This document shows, in pieces, positions 47,030 through 54,663 of a stretch of DNA of 64,000 nucleotides; positions within the stretch are counted from its first letter, which is position 1; each line of letters opens with the position of its first letter. A program made the position numbers and the translations under genes. The stretch spans positions 62,001-126,000 of the forward strand of contig JAEZQY010000020.1 of the NCBI GenBank assembly GCA_023441055.1. Reading direction: 5' to 3'. The DNA comes from Bacillota bacterium (lineage in GTDB: Bacteria > Bacillota > Bacilli > Paenibacillales > UBA4045). The notes beneath the pieces were generated by a model. The model was not told the DNA's origin. It made no database searches and was given only the letters and a program-made list of their open reading frames with translations.

Positions 47030-47073
47030 AGATTCGAATCTCGCATTTTTGCATCCGTTATGCGAAATTTCGC
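47030..47073. repeat. Cluster of three small palindromes
   Basis: AGATTCGAATCT (47030-47041), the pair TCGCAT/ATGCGA (47041-47046 and 47060-47065) and GCGAAATTTCGC (47062-47073) lie side by side between the PDZ-Lon and LigB-type genes. They could form a transcript-end structure or bind a regulator of the LigB-yerB operon. No T run is seen. Confidence 0.5.
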
Positions 47074-47091
47074 TCAGAGATGATGACTCAT

Positions 47092-48450
47092 TCACGATGA
47101 ATGCGTCCGCAGCCATAGCAGAATGTCATCAATGTGATCTACCGGGACAATTCGGAGGGTCGAAGAACCGAGCCGTGCCTCCTCCAGCTGGGAGGACGGT
47201 ACGAAGAACACATCCGCATCCGTCCTGCCTACCGTGTAGGCCTTCTGCTTAATCCCGCCGATACGGCCAATCGAGCCATCAAGCGCGATCGTGCCTGTGC
47301 CTGCGACTACATGTCCATTCGTCACACCATTAGCGGATAATCGATCGATTAACGCTAATGTCAGCATCGCGCCATGCGATGGGCCTCCCTCATGCAGCAC
47401 ATAAGGCTTGAAGCTCACATCAACCGGCAGATCCAGCTCGATCTCACTGGCAATCTGGATGCCTAGCACACTGCGTTTATGTTCTGTTGCATGAGCAGCC
47501 GTCGTCACAGCTAGCTGGATGATTTGGCTGCCTCTTGCCAGCGTAAGGTCAATCTCGGTGCCGGGCGGCGTCTCGCCGAGCCAATCGATCAGCTCCTCTG
47601 TACGCGAGATACTCTCACCAGCCACACCTGTAATAATATCACCAGCCTGCAATACGCCGGCTGCCGGACCATCGGCTTGCACGAATACCACGCGAGCACC
47701 ATGGTAAGTCGCCCCCTCGCCAAGCCCAAGCTTATGCAGCGCCACTGCGGCGGCAACCTGATTCGCATCGAGCTTCGTCGCTCTCACCGCTGCCAGCTGC
47801 TCGGGAATCGATCCGAGCGATTGCGTTCGCTTCTCTAACTCATAATGATCGAACAGCAGGTTATACACCCAGTCCATCGGTACAGCAGGCCGGTCGAAGA
47901 TGAGTACGCTCATCAGCTCGCCCTTCTGGGCGTAGCCCTCCACCTCCGCATATTGACCAAGATTCATCGTAAGTCCAGGATAGATCACCTGATAGGGTGT
48001 CGGACACAGGAGCACGGCCAAGATCGCGAACGTACCGAGCAGCTGTGCGAGCGCTCGCCATGGGACACCGCTCCTAGCTTTAAGCTGCCGTATGAATACG
48101 TGAAGCACGACCAAGAGGAACAATGCAGTATAGCAACCGCCAATAAGCAGCAATTCGTCTGGGAGGAATACAATTATGCAGATCGTTGCCGTAGACCCGG
48201 CTACGATGCCTACCATGATCAACCGCAAGCCCCAATGCGTCACGCTGCCGCGCAGCTGACGCCAGGCTGCACCCCCCCATAGGATTGGTGCGATCAGCAG
48301 CAATCTCGTCAGCACGTTCAACAGATCAAGCCAATAGAGCGGTCCGAATCGAACCGGATCGAACAACCAGATCAGTTCAACCCCAATTAGGAACAGTAGC
48401 GTCCAGACGATCCCGATTATTTCCCAATTCCATCGATTCCCAGGCTTCAT
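47092..48450 (-). CDS. Membrane PDZ domain-Lon (S16) protease
   Basis: This 452-residue protein has about five TM segments in its first 150 residues, a PDZ domain (about 245-330: GARVVFVQADGPAAGVLQAGDIITGV) and a Lon-type proteolytic domain with S358 in EGGPSHGA and K401 in GGIKQKAY, the catalytic pair spaced 43 residues apart as in Lon. It resembles YlbL-like proteases but has a longer multi-pass N-terminus. It lacks the Lon ATPase and should cut secreted or membrane substrates at the outer face. It is divergent from the ECF sigma gene 101 bases away. Confidence 0.9.
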   Translation of the reverse strand: MKPGNRWNWEIIGIVWTLLFLIGVELIWLFDPVRFGPLYWLDLLNVLTRLLLIAPILWGGAAWRQLRGSVTHWGLRLIMVGIVAGSTATICIIVFLPDELLLIGGCYTALFLLVVLHVFIRQLKARSGVPWRALAQLLGTFAILAVLLCPTPYQVIYPGLTMNLGQYAEVEGYAQKGELMSVLIFDRPAVPMDWVYNLLFDHYELEKRTQSLGSIPEQLAAVRATKLDANQVAAAVALHKLGLGEGATYHGARVVFVQADGPAAGVLQAGDIITGVAGESISRTEELIDWLGETPPGTEIDLTLARGSQIIQLAVTTAAHATEHKRSVLGIQIASEIELDLPVDVSFKPYVLHEGGPSHGAMLTLALIDRLSANGVTNGHVVAGTGTIALDGSIGRIGGIKQKAYTVGRTDADVFFVPSSQLEEARLGSSTLRIVPVDHIDDILLWLRTHSS

Positions 48451-48551
48451 CCAACTACCGCCTTCGCAAATTTATCGCATCCATTATATCACGAAGCTTG
48501 CTGAGCGCGTGATGGTGAATCTGCATGGAGTAATATGGTATTATAGACAAT

Positions 48552-49166
48552 ATGAGAGTGACTATGACGGGTGAAGAAGGTGTTATTCTGAAGCAGCTGA
48601 ATGATACGAATAATAGAATAGAAGCCTTCCAGACCCTATTCAACACTTATTACGAGCGTGTCTTCGAGGTGGCCTATTATATGACCAAGGATCGCCATCT
48701 CGCACAGGACGTGCTGCAGGAAGCATTCATGAAGGCCTATAATCACCTGGATGATCTGCAAGATATCAAGAAGACAGGGTCATGGCTAAGCGTAGTAACC
48801 ACGAATACGGCCATTGATTTATTGCGCAAGCGCAAGCGATGGAACGGAATCCCTACAGATGACGTTATTCTATTGAATCAGATGCAGCCCTACGAAGAGA
48901 ATAATAGCGAGGTAGAGAATCAAGTGATCCAGACGCTGTTGATCGAACAGATACAAGCCCAGTTCGGCAATCTCAGTCCTGAGCATAGACAGGCCATTCT
49001 GCTGAAGTATTATCACGGATTGAAGGACGACGAGATCGCCAAGCTGACAGGCTCAACCGCGGGAACGATCAAGTCACGCTTGCATCGCGCTAAGAAGAAG
49101 ATCCATTCCTTGCTCTTAGCTCACGAGCAGCGGGGTAAGAGGGAAAGTGTAGGTGAAAGCAATTGA
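48552..49166 (+). CDS. ECF-type RNA polymerase sigma factor
   Basis: The 204-residue protein has sigma region 2 (about 30-95: LFNTYYERVFEVAYYMTKDRHLAQDVLQEAFMKAY) and region 4 (about 138-185: LSPEHRQAILLKYYHGLKDDEIAKLTGSTAGTIKSRLHRAKKKI). Regions 1 and 3 are absent, as is normal for ECF factors. It should direct polymerase to promoters for envelope-type stress genes. An ATG four codons downstream (48564) is an alternative start. It overlaps the anti-sigma gene. Three nearby promoters share an ECF-type element and are its likely targets. Confidence 0.93.
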   Translation: MRVTMTGEEGVILKQLNDTNNRIEAFQTLFNTYYERVFEVAYYMTKDRHLAQDVLQEAFMKAYNHLDDLQDIKKTGSWLSVVTTNTAIDLLRKRKRWNGIPTDDVILLNQMQPYEENNSEVENQVIQTLLIEQIQAQFGNLSPEHRQAILLKYYHGLKDDEIAKLTGSTAGTIKSRLHRAKKKIHSLLLAHEQRGKRESVGESN

Positions 49167-49948
49167 CCAGGCTTCATGATCAAGACCACCTCATACGTGA
49201 AGCGATTAAGACTGAGTTAGAGGTCTCGCCAGATCCGCCATTAACCCGTTCGGAAGCATGGGAGCAACTCAGCAAGCAGCTGCCCCACTTGCATCCACCC
49301 ATGCGGCCTAGGCGATACAACAGGTATTTCAAGCGATTCTCCTTAATCGCGACACTGGTCATTACAGCCTTCATCTCCTCCATGCTCATGTCGCAGGACA
49401 GCTCTGGCTTCAACTGGTTCACTAGATACTGGTCCACCATGACGGGAACGGTAACCACCTTGTTCATCTCCATTACAGAACAGCCGAACGAACCGGTGAA
49501 GGGACAGCCGTTGCCTCCTGTCCGTGTCGAACAAGCGATTGACAAATCAGTAGCTTTCACCAAAGAAATGACCTTGGCTGAGGCAGCGAAGGCCGTCAAT
49601 TTTTCAATTCTTGTCCCTGAACATGTACCTGAAGGTTATTCATTAAACCACATACTTGTCTACTTTACTGAAGAGAACATGAGTAATGAGGTAGATATGA
49701 TTTATAGGAATCGTGATTCCGAATTATCTATACGTCAATTCTCACTGGTCGGGTCATATAATGCCTCTTCTGGCATTGATCATGACGACAGCCAATTAAG
49801 GGATCTGAATCTTAAGGGGATGCAAGAAACACTAGTGCATCATGAGAATGGATCAAGCACTTTAATTTGGAATAACTCATTCATGCAGCTGATCATTAGA
49901 AGCCGATTAACCGAAGAAGAACTTTTTAAACTAATAAATTCTATGTAA
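49163..49948 (+). CDS. Transmembrane anti-sigma factor (DUF4367-type)
   Basis: The 261-residue protein has a cytosolic N-terminal 55 residues, one TM helix (about 57-74: FSLIATLVITAFISSMLM) and an extracellular part with a DUF4367-like domain (VNFSILVPEHVPEGYSL, TLIWNNSFMQLIIRS). It should hold the sigma factor at the membrane until an external signal arrives. The TTG start overlaps the sigma stop by three bases, with TAGGTGA upstream, which couples the two. The codons after about 49600 are noticeably AT-richer than the start of the gene. A bidirectional terminator follows. Confidence 0.85.
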   Translation: MTRLHDQDHLIREAIKTELEVSPDPPLTRSEAWEQLSKQLPHLHPPMRPRRYNRYFKRFSLIATLVITAFISSMLMSQDSSGFNWFTRYWSTMTGTVTTLFISITEQPNEPVKGQPLPPVRVEQAIDKSVAFTKEMTLAEAAKAVNFSILVPEHVPEGYSLNHILVYFTEENMSNEVDMIYRNRDSELSIRQFSLVGSYNASSGIDHDDSQLRDLNLKGMQETLVHHENGSSTLIWNNSFMQLIIRSRLTEEELFKLINSM

Positions 49949-49949
49949 C

Positions 49950-50003
49950 AAAAAATCGTCCTAGCTGGTTCCGTAGAACCTACTAGGACGACTTCTTCTT
50001 ATT
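49950..50003. terminator. Bidirectional terminator between anti-sigma and secreted-protein genes
   Basis: The arms TCGTCCTAG and CTAGGACGA with inner GGTTC/GAACC form a long stem. The minus strand has six Ts after it and the plus strand a CTTCTTCTTATTTT tract. Confidence 0.88.
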
Positions 50004-50019
50004 TTCTGTTCATATCTGT

Positions 50020-50526
50020 TTAAGGTACATAAACATAACCGGAATAACTAGTTTTCGATTCGATGATGCTGCCATCAATCGCATAATGATAAGCTTTAGT
50101 TTGATAATATTGCCCAGTAGTCACATAATAACTTGTAGACGCGGTAACTGTTGATGAATTTAGATTAAACCATTCTCCAGCATATGCTACATCCACCCAT
50201 TCCAGATTCGTTTGATCCCAATATTGCAAAGTTAATCTAATTGCAACCTTCTCCACCGCTCCTAGTGTATCTGTGAATCCTCGAATCTCAACACTATTCG
50301 ATGAATTTACCATAATTGCTGCATTCCATATTTTGAGCAACTCTTGCGACATGATCCCAAAACCAGGATCACCTCCGGGCGCACTAGTCCCTGCTGGGAA
50401 ACCTACAGTTGGAGCAGGCGGTCGTTCGTCCAACTTGTCATTAGCGAGCGTCAAAGCAGGCGACCCAATCAAAGCGAGCATCACAATAATCAACACTACC
50501 ATTCTCAACTTCAACTTACGATTCAT
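50020..50526 (-). CDS. Small secreted protein (DUF6147-like), unknown role
   Basis: The 168-residue protein has a signal peptide (KLKLRMVVLIIVMLALIGSPALTLA), a Pro-rich linker and a beta-rich domain with Tyr/Ser/Thr-rich strands (TVTASTSYYVTTGQYYQTKAYHYAIDGS) resembling small secreted Firmicute proteins of the DUF6147 type; the family call is tentative. The ATG at 50526 has GAGAGG nine bases before it. It has an ECF-type promoter (50563-50592). Confidence 0.7.
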   Translation of the reverse strand: MNRKLKLRMVVLIIVMLALIGSPALTLANDKLDERPPAPTVGFPAGTSAPGGDPGFGIMSQELLKIWNAAIMVNSSNSVEIRGFTDTLGAVEKVAIRLTLQYWDQTNLEWVDVAYAGEWFNLNSSTVTASTSYYVTTGQYYQTKAYHYAIDGSIIESKTSYSGYVYVP

Positions 50527-50562
50527 AGCAATCATCCTCTCAATTGGAATGTACTACAAACT

Positions 50563-50592
50563 AATAACGCCAAATTTGCGGATATCGTTCCC
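50563..50592 (-). promoter_or_regulatory. ECF-type promoter P1
   Basis: The minus strand carries GGGAAC (50592-50587), then 17 bases, then CGTT (50569-50566). Predicted transcription start is about 30 bases before the secreted-protein ATG. It has the same spacing as P2 and P3. Confidence 0.72.
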
Positions 50593-50636
50593 ATAATTTC
50601 TATAGTTTTGAATAGGATTGGAAACTGTCAAATCTA

Positions 50637-50668
50637 GGGAACGCTTTCTATCAATGTGACGTTATAAT
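50637..50668 (+). promoter_or_regulatory. ECF-type promoter P2
   Basis: GGGAAC (50637-50642), 17 bases, CGTT (50660-50663). The -10 also contains TATAAT (50663-50668), so sigma-A could share it, although no sigma-A -35 stands at the right distance. It is divergent from P1 and drives the GerE-type gene. Confidence 0.7.
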
Positions 50669-50702
50669 AGTTGAACATTCAACCAGCTCGTGAGGGGATG
50701 TC

Positions 50703-50969
50703 ATGATAATCAAACACGCTAAACTGCTCATTCTATTAGACGAACAACTGCATGACTATAAGCTCACGGTTAGAGAAGAACGAATCATCAAACTCTGGAT
50801 CAGAGATTTCGACTACGAGGAAATTGCCGCCGCTCTATCCATCACCGATTCAACCGTCCGCAAGCATATCGACAGCGTCTATGCGCGACTAGGCGTGTAC
50901 TCGAGATCAGACTTAATCCTGCACATTATCGGCAGCATCGTAGCCAAGAACACGAGGTGTTCTATATAA
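50703..50969 (+). CDS. Stand-alone LuxR/GerE helix-turn-helix protein
   Basis: The 88-residue protein consists of little more than a GerE-type DNA-binding domain: LTVREERIIKLWIRDFDYEEIAAALSITDSTVRKHIDSVYARLGVYSRSDL. There is no receiver domain. It should be a small transcription regulator of unknown targets. The start has AGGGGA just upstream. It is expressed from the ECF-type promoter P2, which places a secondary regulator inside the putative sigma regulon. Confidence 0.85.
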   Translation: MIIKHAKLLILLDEQLHDYKLTVREERIIKLWIRDFDYEEIAAALSITDSTVRKHIDSVYARLGVYSRSDLILHIIGSIVAKNTRCSI

Positions 50970-51001
50970 ATCCAGAAGAAAGCGGCTCTCCATACATCAA
51001 C

Positions 51002-51733
51002 TTATTTTATACGTTCTATACGAATAGATGTCTCTGCCTTCAACAACGAAATACTGTCTCCTAATTTATAATCTGCAATCACGCCAATTGTGTAAGTTCC
51101 TGACGGCAGGAACTGATTCATATCCGGGTGAAGATCAGGATCGCTGTTGAATTGCTCGTTGTAAGAAATGATTGTATTCTTGTTCAAGTTCGATATAAAG
51201 CTGCTTCCCTTGCTCATCGTTCTATCGAATCCCATTGAGAAACGAGGAGCTTCGTAATAATTCCCTTCCTCATCTATGAGATAGAACCCTAGAAAAGGTG
51301 TCGATTGTGCGCCTAAGACAATATCATCATCTCCTCCGTAGGCGAAAGTAGACCAGATCCGGATCAGCTCGCCTGATTTGTACACAGAACTGGCCGAATG
51401 GATGGTTAGCGTAAAATCGTCTTGAACGGTCAGCGATGCCTGCTCCGAGAAGGTTTCGTGAGGCTCCATATACTGGATATCGACCGTCTCCGTTGTATCG
51501 TCATAAGAAATCACTGCGCTCATCGATTCTGAGACAAATCTCACTGGGACATAAACATGCCCGTTGTGATTAAAGGTTGTATATGCATCATCGAGCGCCT
51601 TCACTTTTCCATTGATCTTGAATGCCACCGGAAACCAGGAAACGTTAAGCTGTTGCGTCGATGCCAGGCTAATACTCAGTATCATTCCCATCAAAATACA
51701 CCCACTAATGAAACCAATTATCATTCTCCTCAT
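51002..51733 (-). CDS. Secreted protein with copper amine oxidase N-terminal-like stalk domain
   Basis: The 243-residue protein has a signal peptide (RRMIIGFISGCILMGMILSISLAS), then a copper-amine-oxidase N-like domain (NGHVYVPVRFVSESMSAVISYDDTTETVDIQ, about 45-90) and a C-terminal beta-rich part similar to intracellular-proteinase-inhibitor-like folds (SGTYTIGVIADYKLG). Such stalk domains are common in Paenibacillus wall-facing proteins; no enzymatic role is implied. The ATG at 51733 has AAAGGTG eight bases upstream. Confidence 0.8.
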   Translation of the reverse strand: MRRMIIGFISGCILMGMILSISLASTQQLNVSWFPVAFKINGKVKALDDAYTTFNHNGHVYVPVRFVSESMSAVISYDDTTETVDIQYMEPHETFSEQASLTVQDDFTLTIHSASSVYKSGELIRIWSTFAYGGDDDIVLGAQSTPFLGFYLIDEEGNYYEAPRFSMGFDRTMSKGSSFISNLNKNTIISYNEQFNSDPDLHPDMNQFLPSGTYTIGVIADYKLGDSISLLKAETSIRIERIK

Positions 51734-51798
51734 ACCATTCACACCTTTCTTTATTATATGTTTCCAATATTGCATCACCTTGCTTAATGCTTGATTAA

Positions 51799-51830
51799 GG
51801 GAACGATTTTAGTAAATTAGACGTTTAGAA
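51799..51830 (+). promoter_or_regulatory. ECF-type promoter P3
   Basis: GGGAAC (51799-51804), 17 bases, CGTT (51822-51825). The predicted start is about 43 bases before the TTG of the downstream gene and would transcribe the three-gene operon 51876-53107. Confidence 0.72.
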
Positions 51831-51875
51831 TGATAGTTGTTCAAGTATGATGAGGAGAGCTTGGAGGAGATTCTA

Positions 51876-52520
51876 TTGACATTAAGAAGGGTTAGTATTC
51901 TATCCATCGCTATTGTAATAATTTTGGCTGCTGTTTTTGTATACTTTAATCAAAGTGATTCACGAGCTGATGTAGGAACTTCTCGTTCTATGCATGGTAT
52001 CGTAGCGGCTTATACATTAGAAGAAGGGATAAATAATGCCGATTTAGTTGCCCAAATCACTATAACAGATATGGTAAAGGAGTTAGAAGGTCCGATTTAT
52101 CAGACTATATATTCTGCAAAAGTTAATGAAGTTTATATGAGTAAGGTCGATTTAATGGATTCCACTATCAACATCTTACAAATGGGAAATAGCACTATAA
52201 GATTTAATGATAACGAACCATTCCAACGTGATGAGACCTATATTCTCTTATTAATGCAGGCTCGTGGAGAAAGCGCAGATTATATAAATACTTATTATAT
52301 TTTAGGAGAAGAAACATCTTTTTACAAGGTGAGTGAACATTTAGTCACAAATAGCTTTTGGAAAGATCGAACATTAGAAGCTATCATTAAAGATACAGCT
52401 TCTGTGAACGAAAGAGAACAAGTAACTTATGATAAAGAGCAGTTCATCTTAAAGCTGAAAGATTTAGTAAAACAACAGAAATCTATTAATGAGTTTACAC
52501 AAAACCATCTACAAAACTAA
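51876..52520 (+). CDS. Membrane-anchored extracytoplasmic protein, unknown
   Basis: The 214-residue protein has one N-terminal TM helix (about 6-24: VSILSIAIVIILAAVFVYF), then a soluble domain with conserved-looking ADLVAQITITDMVKELEGP, VNEVYMSKVDL and RDETYILLLMQ phrases. I do not recognise a family. The TTG start at 51876 has GGAGGAG six bases upstream and lies after the ECF promoter; an in-frame TTG at 51837 would leave almost no leader and is rejected. It is the first gene of a P3-driven operon and is AT-rich. Confidence 0.75.
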   Translation: MTLRRVSILSIAIVIILAAVFVYFNQSDSRADVGTSRSMHGIVAAYTLEEGINNADLVAQITITDMVKELEGPIYQTIYSAKVNEVYMSKVDLMDSTINILQMGNSTIRFNDNEPFQRDETYILLLMQARGESADYINTYYILGEETSFYKVSEHLVTNSFWKDRTLEAIIKDTASVNEREQVTYDKEQFILKLKDLVKQQKSINEFTQNHLQN

Positions 52521-52562
52521 CTGCATGGATGCAATGTATTCCGATAAGGAGATGTGTCCTGA

Positions 52563-52847
52563 ATGAATCGTTCCTTACCAGCAGGAAAACTCCCATACGT
52601 ACTTAGCTTTATAGTAAATGGGGTTATTACCTACTTCGCTTTAGCGTTTATGCTCTTTGCTCATTTCTCTTTAACGTTCTATATCGCTACATCCGTATTC
52701 GTTATTGGTAGTTGTATAGTCTTTACATTATATCCACGGTATAGACCTAATCGGGTACTCTGGTTTTTTATAAAGCCTCTCCTACATAGTGTAGTTTCCT
52801 ATCTGATTATTAGTCTGTTCGTTTATATTAACGAGTACGTCATATAA
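52563..52847 (+). CDS. Small three-TM membrane protein, unknown
   Basis: The 94-residue protein has three hydrophobic segments (about 12-33, 36-56 and 66-90) and no recognised motif. AAGGAG stands 11 bases before the ATG. It lies 42 bases after the preceding gene and 14 before the next, so it is part of the P3 operon. Confidence 0.7.
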   Translation: MNRSLPAGKLPYVLSFIVNGVITYFALAFMLFAHFSLTFYIATSVFVIGSCIVFTLYPRYRPNRVLWFFIKPLLHSVVSYLIISLFVYINEYVI

Positions 52848-52861
52848 GCTGGAGGAACACT

Positions 52862-53107
52862 TTGAAAGTCATGAAATCCCTTAGCTTTGTAATCGGTGTG
52901 ATATTCCTTCTGTCCCCGCCGGTACTGCTATGGCTCCTGCATGGAAACCGCGATCGATACTTATGGATAATCAATGGTCCCGAACCATTCAATCAATTAG
53001 GAAGCGGGCCGGTGCAGCTTATGATCATTATCGTTTCGATAACTTTCGGCTTGACGCTAGTGATCGGATCATTATTCATAAGAACGAATAAGAAAGGTTG
53101 CCTATGA
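52862..53107 (+). CDS. Small two-TM membrane protein, unknown
   Basis: The 81-residue protein has two hydrophobic segments (about 5-27 and 51-73) separated by an outside loop (HGNRDRYLWIINGPEPFNQLGSG) and ends with a basic tail. The TTG start follows GGAGG by six bases. It is the last gene of the P3 operon. The 143 bases after it hold no feature I can support, until the terminator at 53251. Confidence 0.65.
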   Translation: MKVMKSLSFVIGVIFLLSPPVLLWLLHGNRDRYLWIINGPEPFNQLGSGPVQLMIIIVSITFGLTLVIGSLFIRTNKKGCL

Positions 53108-53250
53108 GGATGCAATATAACTATGTGACGGGCCGGTCTATTGGCGCGCAGCAGGGCAGTTAGTACGGTATGTCCTTCTGTCGGATGGGCGAAATGGACG
53201 GATAAGCGTTCGCGTTCGGCAGTGACCACTTATATGCCGCCATACACACG

Positions 53251-53285
53251 AAAGAGCACCTCAATCATAAGAGATGCTCTTTTTG
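53251..53285. terminator. Bidirectional terminator between the P3 operon and purD
   Basis: AAAGAGCA pairs with TGCTCTTT, with inner CTC/GAG pairing, and T runs follow on both strands. It ends transcription of the P3 operon on the plus strand and of the pur operon on the minus strand. Confidence 0.85.
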
Positions 53286-53295
53286 CTGTCGTATT

Positions 53296-54573
53296 TTACT
53301 TGTTAGCTGCTGCTCTTAGGGCCTTCATCGCAATGTCTGTGCGGTATTGACGGCCTTCATATTGGATATGTTCAATATCCGCGTAAGCCTTGGCCCGCGC
53401 CTCGTGGATATCCGATCCGAGCGCGGTAACGCCGAGCAGTCGGCCGCCATTGGTCACGGTCTTACCGTCACGCAGCGTTGTACCCGCATGGAAGACCATG
53501 GAATGCTTCACTTGATCAAGTCCGGTAATCGGCAATCCCTTCTCATAAGGGCCCGGATAACCGCCAGCCGCAAGCACCACGCATACTGCTGATTCATCGC
53601 TCCACTCGATCTCTAGATCGCTCAATCGGCCATTGACGGACGCGACGAAGATGTCGAGCAGATCGGTCTTCAATCGCGGCAGGACGACCTGAGTTTCTGG
53701 ATCGCCGAATCGGCAGTTGAATTCGATCGTCTTCGGCTTGCCGTCAGGCGAGATCATCAGACCGGCGAAGAGAACGCCGCGGAATGGCCGCCCTTCCTGC
53801 ACCATCGCGCGAGCGGTCGGCTTGATGATCGTCTCGATCGCCTCATCTACGACCGATTGCGAGATGTGCGGAACAGGCGAATACGTGCCCATTCCTCCGG
53901 TATTCGGACCTAGATCATTATCGAATATCGGTTTATGATCCTGCGCAGGCATCATGGGTCGAACCGTCTCGCCGTCGACGAACGCCAGGATCGACATCTC
54001 CTCGCCCAGCAGGCACTCCTCGATGACGACCTGACTGCCCGCATCGCCGAATACCTTGTCCAGCATAATGTCGCGTAGTGCCTCTTCCGCTTCTTCCATC
54101 GTCTGAGCGACGGTCACGCCCTTGCCTGCTGCGAGACCGTCGGCCTTAATGACGATGGGCGCTTGCTGCTGAAGCAGGTATGCGCGCGCTGCTTCGTAAT
54201 TGTCGAACGACTCGTAGGCGGCAGTCGGAATGTTGTATTTCTTCAATAGTTGCTTGCAGAATACCTTGCTTCCCTCGAGAATGGCTGCATTCTTCCGAGG
54301 ACCGAACACGGCGATGCCGATCGATTCAAAGTAATCAACCGCTCCGTTGAACAACGGATCCTCCGGACCGACAATAACCAGATTGATCGCATGGTCGATC
54401 GCGAATTCACCGAGCCGCTCGAAGCTGTTCTCATCAATATCTACACATTCGGCTAGCTCTGCGATTCCCGCATTGCCCGGCGCGCAGTACAATTCCTTCA
54501 CACTATCGCTCTGCTTCAGCGCCCAGATAATCGTGTGCTCACGACCGCCTCTTCCGATAACTAATACTCGCAC
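53296..54573 (-). CDS. purD: Phosphoribosylamine-glycine ligase
   Basis: The 425-residue ATP-grasp enzyme shows RVLVIGRGGREHTIIWAL, GPEDPLFNGAVDYF, PIVIKADGLAAGKGVTVA and FNCRFGDPETQ. It makes glycinamide ribonucleotide from phosphoribosylamine, glycine and ATP in the purine pathway. The GTG at 54573 has GGGAGGG five bases upstream and aligns with known PurD starts. It is the last gene of the pur operon and ends at a terminator. Confidence 0.96.
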   Translation of the reverse strand: MRVLVIGRGGREHTIIWALKQSDSVKELYCAPGNAGIAELAECVDIDENSFERLGEFAIDHAINLVIVGPEDPLFNGAVDYFESIGIAVFGPRKNAAILEGSKVFCKQLLKKYNIPTAAYESFDNYEAARAYLLQQQAPIVIKADGLAAGKGVTVAQTMEEAEEALRDIMLDKVFGDAGSQVVIEECLLGEEMSILAFVDGETVRPMMPAQDHKPIFDNDLGPNTGGMGTYSPVPHISQSVVDEAIETIIKPTARAMVQEGRPFRGVLFAGLMISPDGKPKTIEFNCRFGDPETQVVLPRLKTDLLDIFVASVNGRLSDLEIEWSDESAVCVVLAAGGYPGPYEKGLPITGLDQVKHSMVFHAGTTLRDGKTVTNGGRLLGVTALGSDIHEARAKAYADIEHIQYEGRQYRTDIAMKALRAAANK

Positions 54574-54663
54574 TGTAACCCTCCCCAACTCCTGCACTTC
54601 TTATCGAATGTTGCGTTAATATGCCTATTATGAACAATCCAAGCGCAATCGTCCAGTAACAGA

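Noticed and set aside
50663..50668. TATAAT as a plain sigma-A promoter for the GerE gene
   Set aside because: No -35 hexamer stands 16-18 bases upstream, while the ECF-type pair with identical spacing to two neighbours fits better; dual use cannot be excluded.
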